The notes under the pieces are model-generated. The model saw only the letters and a list, made by a program, of their open reading frames with translations. It was not told the DNA's origin and did no database searches. A DNA stretch of 64,000 nucleotides. Source: an uncultured Prevotella sp. (GTDB taxonomy: Bacteria > Bacteroidota > Bacteroidia > Bacteroidales > Bacteroidaceae). The translations under genes and the position numbers were made by a program. Below are positions 16,643 to 24,446 of this stretch, one piece after another (position 1 is the stretch's first letter; every line of letters starts with the position of its first letter). Location: contig UQZX01000002.1 of assembly GCA_900545525.1 (NCBI GenBank), positions 62,001-126,000 on the forward strand. The letters run 5' to 3'.

Positions 16643-17941
16643 CACTGTTTGTAATGTGTCTAATAGGGCATTCTCTTTATTCGTCTCGACAAGGAATGTC
16701 TCTTTTACATTGGCATTCTTGCCCGCTTCAATATCACGTTTACTGTCTCCCAACATATAAGATTGTGATAAATCGATATTGAACTCTTTTGCCGCTTGCA
16801 ATAGGAGTCCCGGCTTGGGCTTCCTGCAGTTGCATTGACATTTATATTCCGGACGTTCTCCTGTAAAACCTTTATCTGTGTGATGAGGACAAACATAAAT
16901 GGCATTGATGAAAGCACCGTCTTTGCCAAGAGCCGTTTCCATCTTATCATGGATTGTCTGTAAATCCTCAAAAGAACATTCACCTCTGGCGATGACAGGC
17001 TGGTTGGTTACGACAATGGCAAGATATCCAGATTTGTTGATTGATTTTATGGCTTCGCCGGCACCTTCGATTAATTCAAGTTGTTCGGGCTTGTTGATAA
17101 ATCCAACCATTTTATTTATGGTGCCGTCTCTATCTAGGAAAATTGCTTTCTGCTTGTTTTTCAAGTTGCGTGCTTTAACCAATCCTTTTTCAATATCCAT
17201 GCTTGTTTCGTAAAAGCGTTCGGGAGTACCCATGTCTTTTATATATTCAGGTGTGTCATAAGCAAAAATCCTGCCGCTTTTAATATTCGGTTTTAACACG
17301 TCTCTGTCCAAGTCAATCTTGTCCGGTTCGTTAGGATGACGTGGCACAAAGTTCTTAAGTGTTTCTTTGAGTAACTCTGGAGATATAATTTCGATACCGG
17401 CATTAACCCGATTTTTATAATATAACCGTTCGTCCTCTTTGTTCATCCATTTTGTTACACGGCATGTGTCTTCCGGCATTCCACCGGGCTGCTGTGGAGG
17501 CATTATTTCCGTAACCAGCAGCGAACTGTCGTAAGGATGTCCGTTGGGATGAGTCATTAGGCTTGCCAGAGCCTTTTTCTTTTTATGAAAAGCGATAAAG
17601 CGATTAAAGTCGACATCTATAATCACGTCTCCGCAGAGCAGTAGGAAATCTTCGGTTAATTGTGGCATCTTAAAAAGAGCGCCGGCTGTTCCCAGCGGAT
17701 GGTCTTCAACGAAATATTCGATATTGACGTTCCACTTCCTACCGTCTTGAAAATAATCTTTTATGACGTTTCCGAGATGACCTATAACGATAATTATTTC
17801 TGTTAGTCCGCAAGTCCTTAGATTTTCTATTTGATATTCCAGTATCGGTTTTCCACATATTCTTATCATAGGCTTGGGCACATCATTGGCAATAGAGGCA
17901 ATTCTTGTACCTTTTCCACCTGCCATAATTACAGCTTTCAT
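16634..17941 (-). CDS. hddC-gmhB: HddC-GmhB fusion: heptose-1-P guanylyltransferase and heptose bisphosphatase
   Basis: This 435-residue protein starts MKAVIMAGGKGTR. Residues 1-240 form a nucleotidyltransferase of the sugar-1-phosphate guanylyl type, with GGKGTR at 8-13, KPMIRICGKPILEYQIENL, and VEDHPLGTAGAL. Residues about 262-435 form a HAD-IIIA phosphatase with FLDRDGTIN (268-276; D270, D272) and SYMLGDSKRDIEAG, resembling GmhB. It would supply the last two steps of GDP-D-glycero-alpha-D-manno-heptose synthesis in one protein. The ATG at 17941 is used because translation normally starts at this MKAV. It is the third gene of the leftward operon. Confidence 0.85.
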   Translation of the reverse strand: MKAVIMAGGKGTRIASIANDVPKPMIRICGKPILEYQIENLRTCGLTEIIIVIGHLGNVIKDYFQDGRKWNVNIEYFVEDHPLGTAGALFKMPQLTEDFLLLCGDVIIDVDFNRFIAFHKKKKALASLMTHPNGHPYDSSLLVTEIMPPQQPGGMPEDTCRVTKWMNKEDERLYYKNRVNAGIEIISPELLKETLKNFVPRHPNEPDKIDLDRDVLKPNIKSGRIFAYDTPEYIKDMGTPERFYETSMDIEKGLVKARNLKNKQKAIFLDRDGTINKMVGFINKPEQLELIEGAGEAIKSINKSGYLAIVVTNQPVIARGECSFEDLQTIHDKMETALGKDGAFINAIYVCPHHTDKGFTGERPEYKCQCNCRKPKPGLLLQAAKEFNIDLSQSYMLGDSKRDIEAGKNANVKETFLVETNKENALLDTLQTVIF

Positions 17942-17951
17942 ACAAAAACAT

Positions 17952-18605
17952 TTATTGATGATTACCAAAAAAACGATCTTCTAACATTAGGCATAGACAA
18001 TGGTATACCGGGATGTGCAGTTCTTGTATTTTATATGTTTCTGTTTCAGGAACCCTAATGCACACATCAGCATAACGCATGAGTTTGTTTTCTTTTGCGC
18101 CGGTCAGACCTATTACTTTCAGTCCTTTTGATTTTGCGGCAACAGCGGCATATAAAACATTCTGGCTGTTGCCGGAGGTTGAGATTGCCAAGAAGACATC
18201 ACCTGCCTTACCTAAACCGTTTACTTGTTGGGCAAATACTAATACCGGTACGGCATCGTTCATGAATGCGGTTGTTAAAGAAGGTTCGCCGACCAGAGAT
18301 ATGGCGGGCAGTGCTCCTTGCAGGTGCTCGGCCAGGATCGTTCCCATTTCTTCATCTATTTGTCTAAGTCTGTCAACCTGGTCGGAATATATTTTTCGTT
18401 TAAGTTTAAACTCTTTCATTAACTCGCCAACGATGTGTTCGCTGTCTGATGCGCTACCTCCATTTCCGGCAACGAGCAATTTCTTGTCAGACGAGTAGGC
18501 TTCTGCCAGGATGTCGTAAGCGGCAATAATATCATCTTTGCAGACGTTAAGGCACGGATAACGTTTTATAAGCAAATCTATATGTCGTACAAATTTATTA
18601 TTCAT
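17952..18605 (-). CDS. gmhA: Sedoheptulose-7-phosphate isomerase (SIS domain)
   Basis: This 217-residue SIS-fold isomerase would convert sedoheptulose 7-phosphate to D-glycero-D-manno-heptose 7-phosphate. VAGNGGSASDSEHIVGELMKEF and AISTSGNSQNVLYA are the GmhA phosphate-binding motifs, and the C-terminal QELHIPVYHCLCLMLED carries the catalytic-site glutamate and histidine. It lies between the kinase gene (18626-19681) and the fusion gene, 10 bp from the latter. Confidence 0.92.
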   Translation of the reverse strand: MNNKFVRHIDLLIKRYPCLNVCKDDIIAAYDILAEAYSSDKKLLVAGNGGSASDSEHIVGELMKEFKLKRKIYSDQVDRLRQIDEEMGTILAEHLQGALPAISLVGEPSLTTAFMNDAVPVLVFAQQVNGLGKAGDVFLAISTSGNSQNVLYAAVAAKSKGLKVIGLTGAKENKLMRYADVCIRVPETETYKIQELHIPVYHCLCLMLEDRFFGNHQ

Positions 18606-18625
18606 AAAAGACTTTGTGGGCTGTT

Positions 18626-19681
18626 TTATTTCTTGATTGTTGAGATCTTGTCAGTAGGATATATCTTCCAACCATGAGCACCTCCCTCGCTGAATTGGAA
18701 TGGCATAACAAAACCGTTTAATTTTTTCAGGGCGTTCTCCACTGCTTTCTTTTTTGTGGGTTCTACAACAAACATAATGAAACCTCCGCCACCGGCTCCG
18801 GATACCTTGCCGGCTTTTGCCCCTGCCGCCATCGCGACCTCCATGGCTTCTTCTATCATGGGATTTGAAATTTTGCTTGCCATCTTCTTCTTGTTCTCCC
18901 ATGCTTCTTTTATTATATCGGCAAAGGCGTTGATATCTCCTTTTAATACGGCAAGTTTCATGTCCCTTGCGCTTTGTTTTATCTTGTGCATTGCTTCAAT
19001 GGCAGCAGATGCGCCTTTTGACGTGCTTTGTTTTTGTTCTTCAATTATAGCGGCACTGCTGCGTGACTTGCCTGTAAAATAAAGCAGCATGCTTGCTTCC
19101 AGCTCATCAATGATCCATCGTTTGATTTTTAAAGGATTTACAATGACGATGTCATTTGAGAGGAATTCCATGTAGTTGAAACCGCCGAAGGTCGCAGCAT
19201 ATTGATCTTGCTTCCCTCCGGAAAGCTGCAAATCCTTACGTTCTATTTCATAGGCCAATCTGGCAATTTCGTAATCACCCAAAGGCAGGCTGCACCATTC
19301 AACGAAAGCTTTTAATATGCACACAACCATCGTGGAGGAAGTGCCCAAGCCCGAACCTGCCGGAGCATCGTTATAGGTCGTTATCTTAAACGGTTTAGGC
19401 TCAATCTCAAAATCCTTGATAATCCTGTTGTATACGCCTTTTATCAAAATCGCATTACCGTCAATCTCCAAATGCCCTGTCTGAGGATAACTTTTGCAGC
19501 AATTAGCATCAAAAGCGTTAATCGTTATCTTGCCGTCTTCAGTCTCTTCAATGGTGCAATAGGCGTATAGATTAATGGTCGCGTTAAGGATTAATCCTCC
19601 ATAAATATCGCTATAAGGTGATACATCACTTCCTCCTCCGGCCAAGCCTAAACGAAGGGGGGCTTTACTTCTAATTATCAT
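18626..19681 (-). CDS. hddA: D-glycero-alpha-D-manno-heptose 7-phosphate kinase (GHMP)
   Basis: This 351-residue GHMP-family kinase starts MIIRSKAPLRLGLAGGGSDV. Motif I is LRLGLAGGGSD, motif II is APAGSGLGTSSTMVV around 110, and motif III is KVSGAGGGGFIMF near 290. It phosphorylates the heptose 7-phosphate at C1. With GmhA and the HddC-GmhB fusion it completes the GDP-D-glycero-alpha-D-manno-heptose pathway. The operon runs opposite to the capsule genes it serves. Confidence 0.9.
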   Translation of the reverse strand: MIIRSKAPLRLGLAGGGSDVSPYSDIYGGLILNATINLYAYCTIEETEDGKITINAFDANCCKSYPQTGHLEIDGNAILIKGVYNRIIKDFEIEPKPFKITTYNDAPAGSGLGTSSTMVVCILKAFVEWCSLPLGDYEIARLAYEIERKDLQLSGGKQDQYAATFGGFNYMEFLSNDIVIVNPLKIKRWIIDELEASMLLYFTGKSRSSAAIIEEQKQSTSKGASAAIEAMHKIKQSARDMKLAVLKGDINAFADIIKEAWENKKKMASKISNPMIEEAMEVAMAAGAKAGKVSGAGGGGFIMFVVEPTKKKAVENALKKLNGFVMPFQFSEGGAHGWKIYPTDKISTIKK

Positions 19682-19804
19682 AACATTTAATTATCATAAC
19701 ATTATATAACTTTGTTCGCTTAACCCCTTGGCGCTTTGTTCCTTCTTATAGCATTCGGGTTAATAGATATGATGTCTTTTTCGCTGAATTCGGCCATCAT
19801 GCTA

Positions 19805-19812
19805 CAAAGATA
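19805..19812 (-). promoter_or_regulatory. -7 box for the heptose operon
   Basis: TATCTTTG on the minus strand about 120 nt upstream of the kinase start. No clear -33 box is seen. The long A+T-rich leader has no gene. Confidence 0.5.
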
Positions 19813-19958
19813 ACATTTTCTTTATAAATAAAGCTTTATAATATTGAAAATTATAAGAATGGTAATAATGGCGACTGATACATGAAATAGTCGGTTGGAA
19901 TGTGTCTGGAGGCTAAAAAAGGAAATCATGAAAATCCGGTCTGAAGCATCTTGCCTTA

Positions 19959-20046
19959 TAAAAGGTAAGCTTTCAGGACATAAGAGGTAAGCTTTTGTCT
20001 TGTAAAAGGGCACTTTTGAAAGCCTAAAAGACGACTTTTTATAACG
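19959..20046. repeat. 22-bp-period repeat array 2
   Basis: Four units with TAAAAG/TAAGAG anchors at 19959, 19981, 20003 and 20025 are exactly 22 bp apart. Each has a CTTTT-type end and is partly self-complementary. It lies in the 718-bp gap between the heptose operon and the epimerase gene. Nothing else coding is evident in that gap. Confidence 0.85.
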
Positions 20047-20282
20047 TGTTGTATTGCAGGTTGTTGCGGACGGGCTTTGCAAAGACATGTAAATGCCTGT
20101 TGGGCGAGTTCAAGCCAGCTGTTCTCTCCAGCACGAACGTTGGCGCTTTTCTTGACTTTTAATTCTTAAATCTTAAATCATCAAAATGTGCTTAATTCTT
20201 CATGCTTACGTCAATAAAGTTCATGATAGTAGAATGTTTTGTCATGTATTTTTTGTATTTTTGCAGAAGAATGAACAAATGA

Positions 20283-20300
20283 ACAGTCTTTAAAGACTGT
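20283..20300. repeat. 18-bp perfect palindrome in the epimerase leader
   Basis: ACAGTCTTTAAAGACTGT reads the same on both strands. It follows a TATTTTTG box (20256-20263) by about 20 nt, so it would be at the start of the mRNA. It could be an operator or a stabilising stem. Confidence 0.6.
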
Positions 20301-20399
20301 CCATGTATAAAGAATACGCCAGGTTGGGATATACAAAGAAAAACATCGTCTGGCAAGTTTTTGACTTTAATCAAATCTACGTAAAAGGATAATACTGTC

Positions 20400-21350
20400 A
20401 TGAAATTACTTATAACAGGAGGTTCCGGATTTATCGGCTCAAACGTTGTCTCTTATTTTGAAAACAAATACGAGATGATGAATATCGACAAGGCAGAGCC
20501 AAAGGAACGCCGGCACTTGAAATATTGGAAGAATGTAGACATAAACAATTATGAACTTCTTAATGAAACGATAAGCGGGTTTGACCCTGATTATATAATA
20601 CATCTTGCAGCACGGACCGACCTTGAAGGACAATCGTTGGAAGATTATTCGGCAAACATCGGCGGTGTAAAGAATATACTTGAAATAACAAAAAGGCTGA
20701 TACACCTGAAAAAAATAATAATAACGTCTTCAATGTTGGTTTGTCATGTCGGATACATTCCTAAGACTCCGTTTGATTACTCCGCCACGACATTATACGG
20801 CAAAAGCAAGGTGGAGACCGAACGGCTGACATGGGCTGCCGATCTGAAATGCGATTGGGCTATTATCAGGCCTACATCCATTTGGGGACCTGGATTTAAG
20901 GTTCCTTACCGCAACTTCTTCAACATGGTAAAAAAACGTATGTATTTCCATATAGGAAAAAGAGGCTGCACAAAGACTTACGGATATATAGGCAACTCTG
21001 TATATCAGATAGAACAGATATTGAATGGAGACACGACAAACCGTGGCAACAAGGTCTTTTATATAGGAGACATGCCGCCGATAAATATAAAGGAATGGGC
21101 CGACCAAATCTCGCATGAGTTAGGGTTTAAAGTACCTGCCGTGCCTTGGCTTTGCGTGAAATGTGCCGCTTATTTGGGAGATATGCTGAAAATGGTCGGG
21201 ATAAAATTCCCTATGACATCTTTCAGGCTGAAGAATATGACGACAGACAATATCGTAGACTTAAAGCCCACTTACAATATGGCGCCCAATCCTCCGTTTA
21301 CAAGAATAGAGGGTATAAGGGAAACATTAAGATGGTTGGAAAACAACTGA
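20400..21350 (+). CDS. NAD-dependent epimerase/dehydratase
   Basis: This 316-residue short-chain dehydrogenase-type sugar-nucleotide enzyme starts MKLLITGGSGFIGSNVVSYF with the Rossmann GGSGFIGS. The catalytic pair is present as YGKSKVETE (YxxxK) near residue 140, with SSM upstream. GFDPDYIIHLAARTD is the family HLAA motif. The class includes UDP-glucose/galactose epimerases and dTDP-4-dehydrorhamnose-type enzymes, and the sugar cannot be told. The short leader holds an 18-bp palindrome. It precedes a GT2 gene by 11 bp. Confidence 0.88.
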   Translation: MKLLITGGSGFIGSNVVSYFENKYEMMNIDKAEPKERRHLKYWKNVDINNYELLNETISGFDPDYIIHLAARTDLEGQSLEDYSANIGGVKNILEITKRLIHLKKIIITSSMLVCHVGYIPKTPFDYSATTLYGKSKVETERLTWAADLKCDWAIIRPTSIWGPGFKVPYRNFFNMVKKRMYFHIGKRGCTKTYGYIGNSVYQIEQILNGDTTNRGNKVFYIGDMPPINIKEWADQISHELGFKVPAVPWLCVKCAAYLGDMLKMVGIKFPMTSFRLKNMTTDNIVDLKPTYNMAPNPPFTRIEGIRETLRWLENN

Positions 21351-21361
21351 ACAAACCATTT

Positions 21362-22117
21362 ATGAAAATTTCTGTAATAACTGCTACTTATAATAGTGCA
21401 CAGACAATAGAAGATACGTTGAAGTCAATGCTGGCACAAACGTACACCGATTATGAATATATAATCATAGATGGATGCTCCAAAGACGGTACGCTGGATA
21501 TACTCAGACGCTACGAACCGATGTTCGGCGGCAGGATGCACATCATAAGCGAACCGGACAAGGGTATATATGATGCCATGAACAAGGGCATAGGCATGGC
21601 AACGGGTGATGTTGTCGGCATACTGAACTCTGACGACTATTATACCTCAGACGATGCGCTTGCCACCATTGCAGACTTTTTCAGCCGTGATGATGCTGAT
21701 GCCATGTATGGCGACATACACTTTGTAAACGACGGCAATCCGGAGAAATGCGTGCGCTATTATTCAAGCGCCCTGTTCCGCCCCTGGCTGTTGAGGTTCG
21801 GATTTATGCCTGCACACCCGTCGTTTTATGTAAGGCGCGGCGTGTACCGAAAATACGGGACGTTTTCGCTCGACTACAAGATAGCGTCTGACTACGACCT
21901 TATGGTGCGTCTGCTGTACAGGCACCGCATAAGGGCGCGGTATATAAAGAAAGACTTTGTCACGATGCGCACGGGAGGGATAAGCACGAAGAATGCCAAA
22001 AACCGCCTGCTCATAAGCCGCGAGGACGTGAAGGCATGCCGGAGAAACGGGCTTTACACCAATATCTTTCTTATATCACTGAAATATCTCTATAAAATCT
22101 TTGAGTTCAAGATATAG
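21362..22117 (+). CDS. GT2 family glycosyltransferase
   Basis: This 251-residue GT2 enzyme starts MKISVITATYNSAQTIEDTL. Motifs are IDGCSKDGTLDIL, EPDKGIYDAMNKGIGMATGD and NSDDYY (the DxD-like metal site), then GDIHFVNDGNPEKC. It resembles the N-terminal half of the GT2-acetyltransferase fusion at 11896, both sharing the KGIYDAMNKGIG-type motif. The start at 21362 is chosen because GT2 domains begin with this MKISVIT. An upstream start at 21332 would add MVGKQLNKPF. Confidence 0.9.
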   Translation: MKISVITATYNSAQTIEDTLKSMLAQTYTDYEYIIIDGCSKDGTLDILRRYEPMFGGRMHIISEPDKGIYDAMNKGIGMATGDVVGILNSDDYYTSDDALATIADFFSRDDADAMYGDIHFVNDGNPEKCVRYYSSALFRPWLLRFGFMPAHPSFYVRRGVYRKYGTFSLDYKIASDYDLMVRLLYRHRIRARYIKKDFVTMRTGGISTKNAKNRLLISREDVKACRRNGLYTNIFLISLKYLYKIFEFKI

Positions 22118-22198
22118 CCTTTATTGTATTGACATGGAATATGGAGGCTTTGGTAAGGAGTTAAGGAAGTTATGTGGAAGTAAAAGAAGTTCTGTGGG

Positions 22199-22306
22199 AG
22201 TTAAAGAAGTCAGGGGAAGTTAAGGAAGTCAAAGGACGTATGTACCGTTGCTGTTTATCAGGCTATTGTCCTTTAACTTCCTTAACTTCCCCTGACTTCT
22301 TTAACT
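22199..22306. repeat. Long hairpin of the GAAGTTAAGG family
   Basis: 22199-22237 and 22268-22306 are 39-bp inverted arms with one mismatch, built from GTTAAAGAAG/GTCAGGGGAAG words. The family recurs at 35690-35757, 38703-38832 and 41597-41620. In the 470-bp gap after the GT2 gene nothing else codes. Confidence 0.85.
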
Positions 22307-22347
22307 TCTCCATAAATTAAACATGAGTTCGATGAATCTCTTTATAT

Positions 22348-22393
22348 ACCGCCAACTTGGTGAATGAAAAACCGCCAACTTGGTGAATGAAAA
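22348..22393. repeat. Tandem 23-bp direct repeat
   Basis: Two identical units beginning ACCGCCAACTTGG at 22348-22370 and 22371-22393. It is placed about 200 bp before the WecA-like gene. It might be a regulator site, but nothing in the sequence proves this. Confidence 0.85.
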
Positions 22394-22587
22394 ATAAAAA
22401 CGCATATAGAAACATCTGATTGTCAGGTATTTTGTGTATTTTCTTGAAGAGGATGATGTAAACAGAAAAAGCAGGTATAGAAAATACAGAAACAGAATAG
22501 CAGGCATAATGCTGAAAAGAACTGCCGTGTGTATGCAATATTCCGCATGAAAAGCGGTTATAAGTAATAAACGGCACTTGAAAAAGA

Positions 22588-23688
22588 ATGGATTTACATA
22601 TACTGTTTATAACGGGGGCATTCGTGATGAGCGTGGCAATAGGGCTTGTCTCGATACCGCTGATATTGGATTTCTGCAGGAAAAAGGCACTTTACGACAT
22701 TCCCAACTCACGGAAAGTGCACAAGAACAAGATACCGCGCCTTGGGGGGATTGCGTTCATGCCGGGCATGCTGTTCTCATTTGTCACGGCGATAATGATG
22801 TTCGGGGAGTTTACGGGCGAGCAGAAACTGACGGTAAACCTGTGGACGGTGTCGTTCTTCATAAGCCTTATGCTCATATATACGGTGGGCATAATTGACG
22901 ACATACTTGGCCTGACGCCGCGCACCAAGTTCATTGCGCAGATAATAGCCGCGTGCAGCCTGCCGCTGTCGGGGCTGTACCTCAACAACCTCTACGGGCT
23001 TTTCGGCATATATGAGATACCGCCCGTGGCAGGTATTCCGCTTACGGTGCTCACGATAGTGTTCATAGACAACGCCATGAACCTGATTGACGGCATCGAC
23101 GGGCTGTCGGGCGGGCTGGCAGTGATTGCGCTTGCGGGATTTCTCATCGCCTTCAGCAACATAGGGCTGTGGATTTACAGCATACTCATAGCCGGACTGG
23201 TGGGGGTCATATCGGCTTTTCTTTACTATAATATCATTGGCGGACCGCACCGCAACCAGAAAATATTCATGGGAGACTCGGGAAGTCTCACGCTGGGTTT
23301 CATCCTCAGCTTCCTGCTGGTGAAATATTCCATGTACAACCCCGTGCTGCTGCCCTACAGGGAAGATGCGCTGCTGTTTGCCTCGTCGCTGCTTATAGTG
23401 CCTGCGTTCGACGTGTTCAGGGTGATGCTGCACCGCGTCCGCAACCACAAGTCCATATTTGCAGCCGACAAGAAGCACATACACCACAAACTGATGCGTG
23501 CCGGGCTGTCGCAGCACAAGGCTCTTGCGGTGATACTGTCGCTTGCGGTGATGTTTATAGTTGTAAACAATGCGCTGTCGTCTGCAGGATTTACATGTGT
23601 CATCATCCTTGACATATTTTTGTATACAGCTTTTCATCTTGTGCTGAACCGCATGATTTTAAAAAGGATAAAAAAGGAGCATGCCTGA
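22588..23688 (+). CDS. Undecaprenyl-phosphate GlcNAc-1-phosphate transferase-type protein (WecA/MraY superfamily)
   Basis: This 366-residue polytopic membrane enzyme has the superfamily motifs: RKVHKNKIPRLGGIAFMPG near residue 40, VGIIDDILGLTPRTKFIAQI near 110, IDNAMNLIDGIDGLSGG near 160, and KIFMGDSGSLTLGF near 230. It would transfer a sugar-1-phosphate to undecaprenyl phosphate. Its stop shares one base with the next gene's start. Having it beside a second initiating transferase is unusual. The C-terminal half contains ADKKHIHHKLMRAG, typical of WecA. Confidence 0.92.
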   Translation: MDLHILFITGAFVMSVAIGLVSIPLILDFCRKKALYDIPNSRKVHKNKIPRLGGIAFMPGMLFSFVTAIMMFGEFTGEQKLTVNLWTVSFFISLMLIYTVGIIDDILGLTPRTKFIAQIIAACSLPLSGLYLNNLYGLFGIYEIPPVAGIPLTVLTIVFIDNAMNLIDGIDGLSGGLAVIALAGFLIAFSNIGLWIYSILIAGLVGVISAFLYYNIIGGPHRNQKIFMGDSGSLTLGFILSFLLVKYSMYNPVLLPYREDALLFASSLLIVPAFDVFRVMLHRVRNHKSIFAADKKHIHHKLMRAGLSQHKALAVILSLAVMFIVVNNALSSAGFTCVIILDIFLYTAFHLVLNRMILKRIKKEHA

Positions 23689-24260
23689 TGAAACGTATCA
23701 TTGACATCATACTGTCCGCCTTGTGCCTCATTGTGTTCTCGCCTCTGATGCTGGCATGTGCCATAGCCATAGCATGTGTTGACGGGCTGCCGGTGATATA
23801 CAGGCAGGAACGCATAGGGCGTGGCGGCAAGCCGTTCTATATATATAAGTTCAGGAGCATGTGCAAGGATGCCGAAAAGGACGAGCCGGCATTGCTTGAG
23901 ACCGACAACGACCCGCGGATAACCCGTACGGGCAGGTTCATGCGCAGTCATCATCTTGACGAGCTGCCTCAGCTGTGGAACGTGCTTGTCGGCGACATGT
24001 CGTTCATCGGTCCCCGTCCGGAGCGCAAGTATTTCATCGACAAGATAATGGAGCACGACACGCGTTACGTGCGGCTGTATGCCATACGTCCGGGGGTGAC
24101 GTCGTATGCCACGCTGTATAACGGGTATACCGACACCATGGAGAAGATGCTGAAGCGTCTTGACATGGATATATATTATCTTGAGCACCGTTCGTTGTGG
24201 CTTGACATGAAGATACTTGCCAACACGTTTATAAGTATTGTTGGGGGGAAGAAGTTCTGA
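23688..24260 (+). CDS. Small initiating sugar transferase (PglC/WcaJ C-terminal type)
   Basis: This 190-residue monotopic phosphoglycosyl transferase would start a lipid-linked glycan. It has an N-terminal hydrophobic re-entrant helix (IIDIILSALCLIVFSPLML), then the KFRSM motif (YIYKFRSMCKDAE), SHHLDELPQLWNVLVGDMSFIGPRPE with the catalytic DE region, and RPGVTSYATLYNGY. Length fits the catalytic core alone, without the WcaJ membrane region. It overlaps the WecA-like gene by one base. It is followed by a 42-bp inverted repeat. Confidence 0.92.
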   Translation: MKRIIDIILSALCLIVFSPLMLACAIAIACVDGLPVIYRQERIGRGGKPFYIYKFRSMCKDAEKDEPALLETDNDPRITRTGRFMRSHHLDELPQLWNVLVGDMSFIGPRPERKYFIDKIMEHDTRYVRLYAIRPGVTSYATLYNGYTDTMEKMLKRLDMDIYYLEHRSLWLDMKILANTFISIVGGKKF

Positions 24261-24264
24261 AGAA

Positions 24265-24399
24265 ATTAAGAATGAAGAATGAAGAATGAAGAATTTGCTG
24301 CCGCCAGTTGTCTTTAGGTCTTATAAGACTTATTAGCCTTATTTGTCCAATTAGTATTGGCGGCAGCAAATTCTTCATTCTTCATTCTTCATTCTTAAT
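24265..24399. terminator. 42-bp inverted repeat ending the glycan operon
   Basis: 24265-24306 and 24358-24399 are perfect 42-bp inverted arms, made of GAATGAA repeats and the TTTGCTGCCGCCA core, with a 51-nt loop. They sit between the PglC-like gene and the TonB receptor promoter. One-armed copies recur near 36075-36118 and 50768-50812, which argues for a repeat family as well as a terminator. Terminator function is not proven. Confidence 0.6.
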
Positions 24400-24408
24400 T
24401 CTTTTTAA

Positions 24409-24416
24409 TACCTTTG
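24409..24416 (+). promoter_or_regulatory. -7 box of the TonB receptor gene
   Basis: TACCTTTG just after the long hairpin and 31 nt before the start codon at 24447. The usual -33 TTTG is not clear because the hairpin arm occupies it. Confidence 0.55.
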
Positions 24417-24446
24417 CCACCAAATATCTAATTAAAAACACTAATT

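Noticed and set aside
22348..22393. CRISPR array
   Set aside because: The two 23-bp units are adjacent with no spacers and no cas genes are present; the 22-bp arrays likewise have no unique spacers.
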